Below, piece by piece: positions 63,478 to 64,000 of a stretch of DNA of 64,000 nt. The notes under the pieces were generated by a model that saw only the letters and a list, made by a program, of their open reading frames with translations, was not told the origin of the DNA and did not search any database. Source of the DNA: Streptomyces gossypii (GTDB taxonomy: Bacteria > Actinomycetota > Actinomycetes > Streptomycetales > Streptomycetaceae); contig NZ_JAJAGO010000010.1 of assembly GCF_025165795.1 (NCBI RefSeq), forward strand, positions 1 through 64,000, given 5' to 3'. A program made the translations under genes and the position numbers. The first letter of the stretch is position 1. The number at the start of each line of letters is the position of its first letter.

Positions 63478-64000
63478 CTACGGCGCCGCCCGTTGCCGTC
63501 GACGGTGGAGGAGCCAGCCCGCGAACCCGGCCAGCAGTACCACCGGAATGAGGAGCAGCCCCCAGCTCACACTGCGGAACGAGGTGCTTCCGCTCTCGAC
63601 CAGCTGACCGTCCTTGTCGCTGGCGGTCACCTCGATCTCGCCCCAGTCCAGCATGGGCGGCCCCGGCCACTTGTGTGTGACCAGCACCCGTTGTCCGGGC
63701 AGCAGTTCGGCGGGTAGCAGCTTGCCGGTGGAGCTGAGCGAGGTCCGCCCCAGAATGCCCTTCGCCTTCAGGTCGACCTGGGGCTCCAGCATGGTGTTGC
63801 CGCTGTTGACGAGGGTGTAGGTGACGGTCGCGTCCTCGCCGGTGCCGGGGACCCACGGGGAGTCGTACGCGAAGCGCACGTTCTCGATGCTGAGTCCGGG
63901 CGACCGCTCCCCGTTCACCTGGAGGTAGATCCGGGTGCCGACGGCCTGCTGCACACCCACCCCGACCTTGCCCTTCGCCTTGGCCACGCGCTTGTCGACC
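63478..64000 (-). CDS. WxL/DUF916-like membrane protein, C-terminal part
   Basis: Frame runs in from the right edge, so the start is outside the window. Visible are GVGVQQAVGTRIYLQVNGER, as in the peptidoglycan-binding domain of WxL/DUF916 proteins, an Ig-like beta region (SGNTMLEPQVDLKAKGIL), one transmembrane helix (about 30 residues from the end) and a basic tail (HRRRQRAAP). It is probably another surface component of the DUF6801 locus. Confidence 0.75.
   Translation of the reverse strand, partial: VDKRVAKAKGKVGVGVQQAVGTRIYLQVNGERSPGLSIENVRFAYDSPWVPGTGEDATVTYTLVNSGNTMLEPQVDLKAKGILGRTSLSSTGKLLPAELLPGQRVLVTHKWPGPPMLDWGEIEVTASDKDGQLVESGSTSFRSVSWGLLLIPVVLLAGFAGWLLHRRRQRAAP

Overview
This is a very GC-rich chromosomal window from a Streptomyces-type actinomycete. 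The evidence is the codon bias, the abundance of GTG starts and 4-bp gene overlaps, leaderless-type starts, and a classic Streptomyces gene order (nrtL-lysA-hom-thrC-thrB-rho-LCP-rpmE-prfA-prmC-sua5-LMW-PTP-wecA-atpIBEFHAGDC-DUF2550). Codon use looks uniform apart from the mobile region at about 8.4-13.7 kb.

Layout. (1) 1-840: the tail of a methyltransferase-like gene and a frameshifted SpoIIE-phosphatase-type relic. (2) 842-8454: a block bounded by two pieces of tRNA-Arg 3' sequence. It carries cstA, a cory-CC-star gene and an ArsA/Get3-like ATPase, then DUF3311, a sodium:solute symporter, an ECF-like sigma factor with a small membrane protein, a broken small gene and a broken tyrosine recombinase. 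(3) 8454-13700: a compact 5.2-kb integrated element between 41-bp direct repeats. It holds a near-perfect 298-bp inverted repeat around a 451-bp spacer, a GntR/UTRA repressor, two unknown genes, an excisionase and an intact integrase, and it ends inside tRNA-Arg(CCG). No transfer or replication gene is recognisable in it. The two blocks look like tandem insertions at one tRNA gene.

(4) 13.9-30.3 kb: housekeeping genes. These are an orphan receiver protein, the ArgRS-like NrtL, lysine/threonine biosynthesis, transcription termination (Rho), a cell-wall polymer ligase (LCP), ribosomal protein bL31, release factor 1 and its methylase PrmC, the t6A enzyme, a phosphatase-fold protein whose nucleophilic Cys is Ser, and a WecA/TagO-like lipid-linked sugar transferase. 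(5) 30.3-38.5 kb: the complete F1Fo ATP synthase operon, with a CRP-like palindrome upstream and hairpins at atpE/atpF and atpD/atpC. (6) 38.5-43.9 kb: DUF2550, an acyl-CoA ligase behind two palindromic operators, a secreted lytic transglycosylase and a PucR-type regulator.

(7) 44.4-64 kb: a lipid-import locus. A 15-gene, almost gapless Mce operon (ATPase, two YrbE permeases, MceA-F, four Mce-associated proteins, a lipoprotein, a DUF5819 protein and an HTTM protein) is flanked by three related exported DUF6801-type proteins, one with a sortase LAXTG-type anchor, and by a WxL/DUF916-like membrane protein cut by the window end. The most unusual parts are the inverted-repeat element at tRNA-Arg and the association of DUF6801 surface proteins and HTTM/DUF5819 with the Mce transporter.
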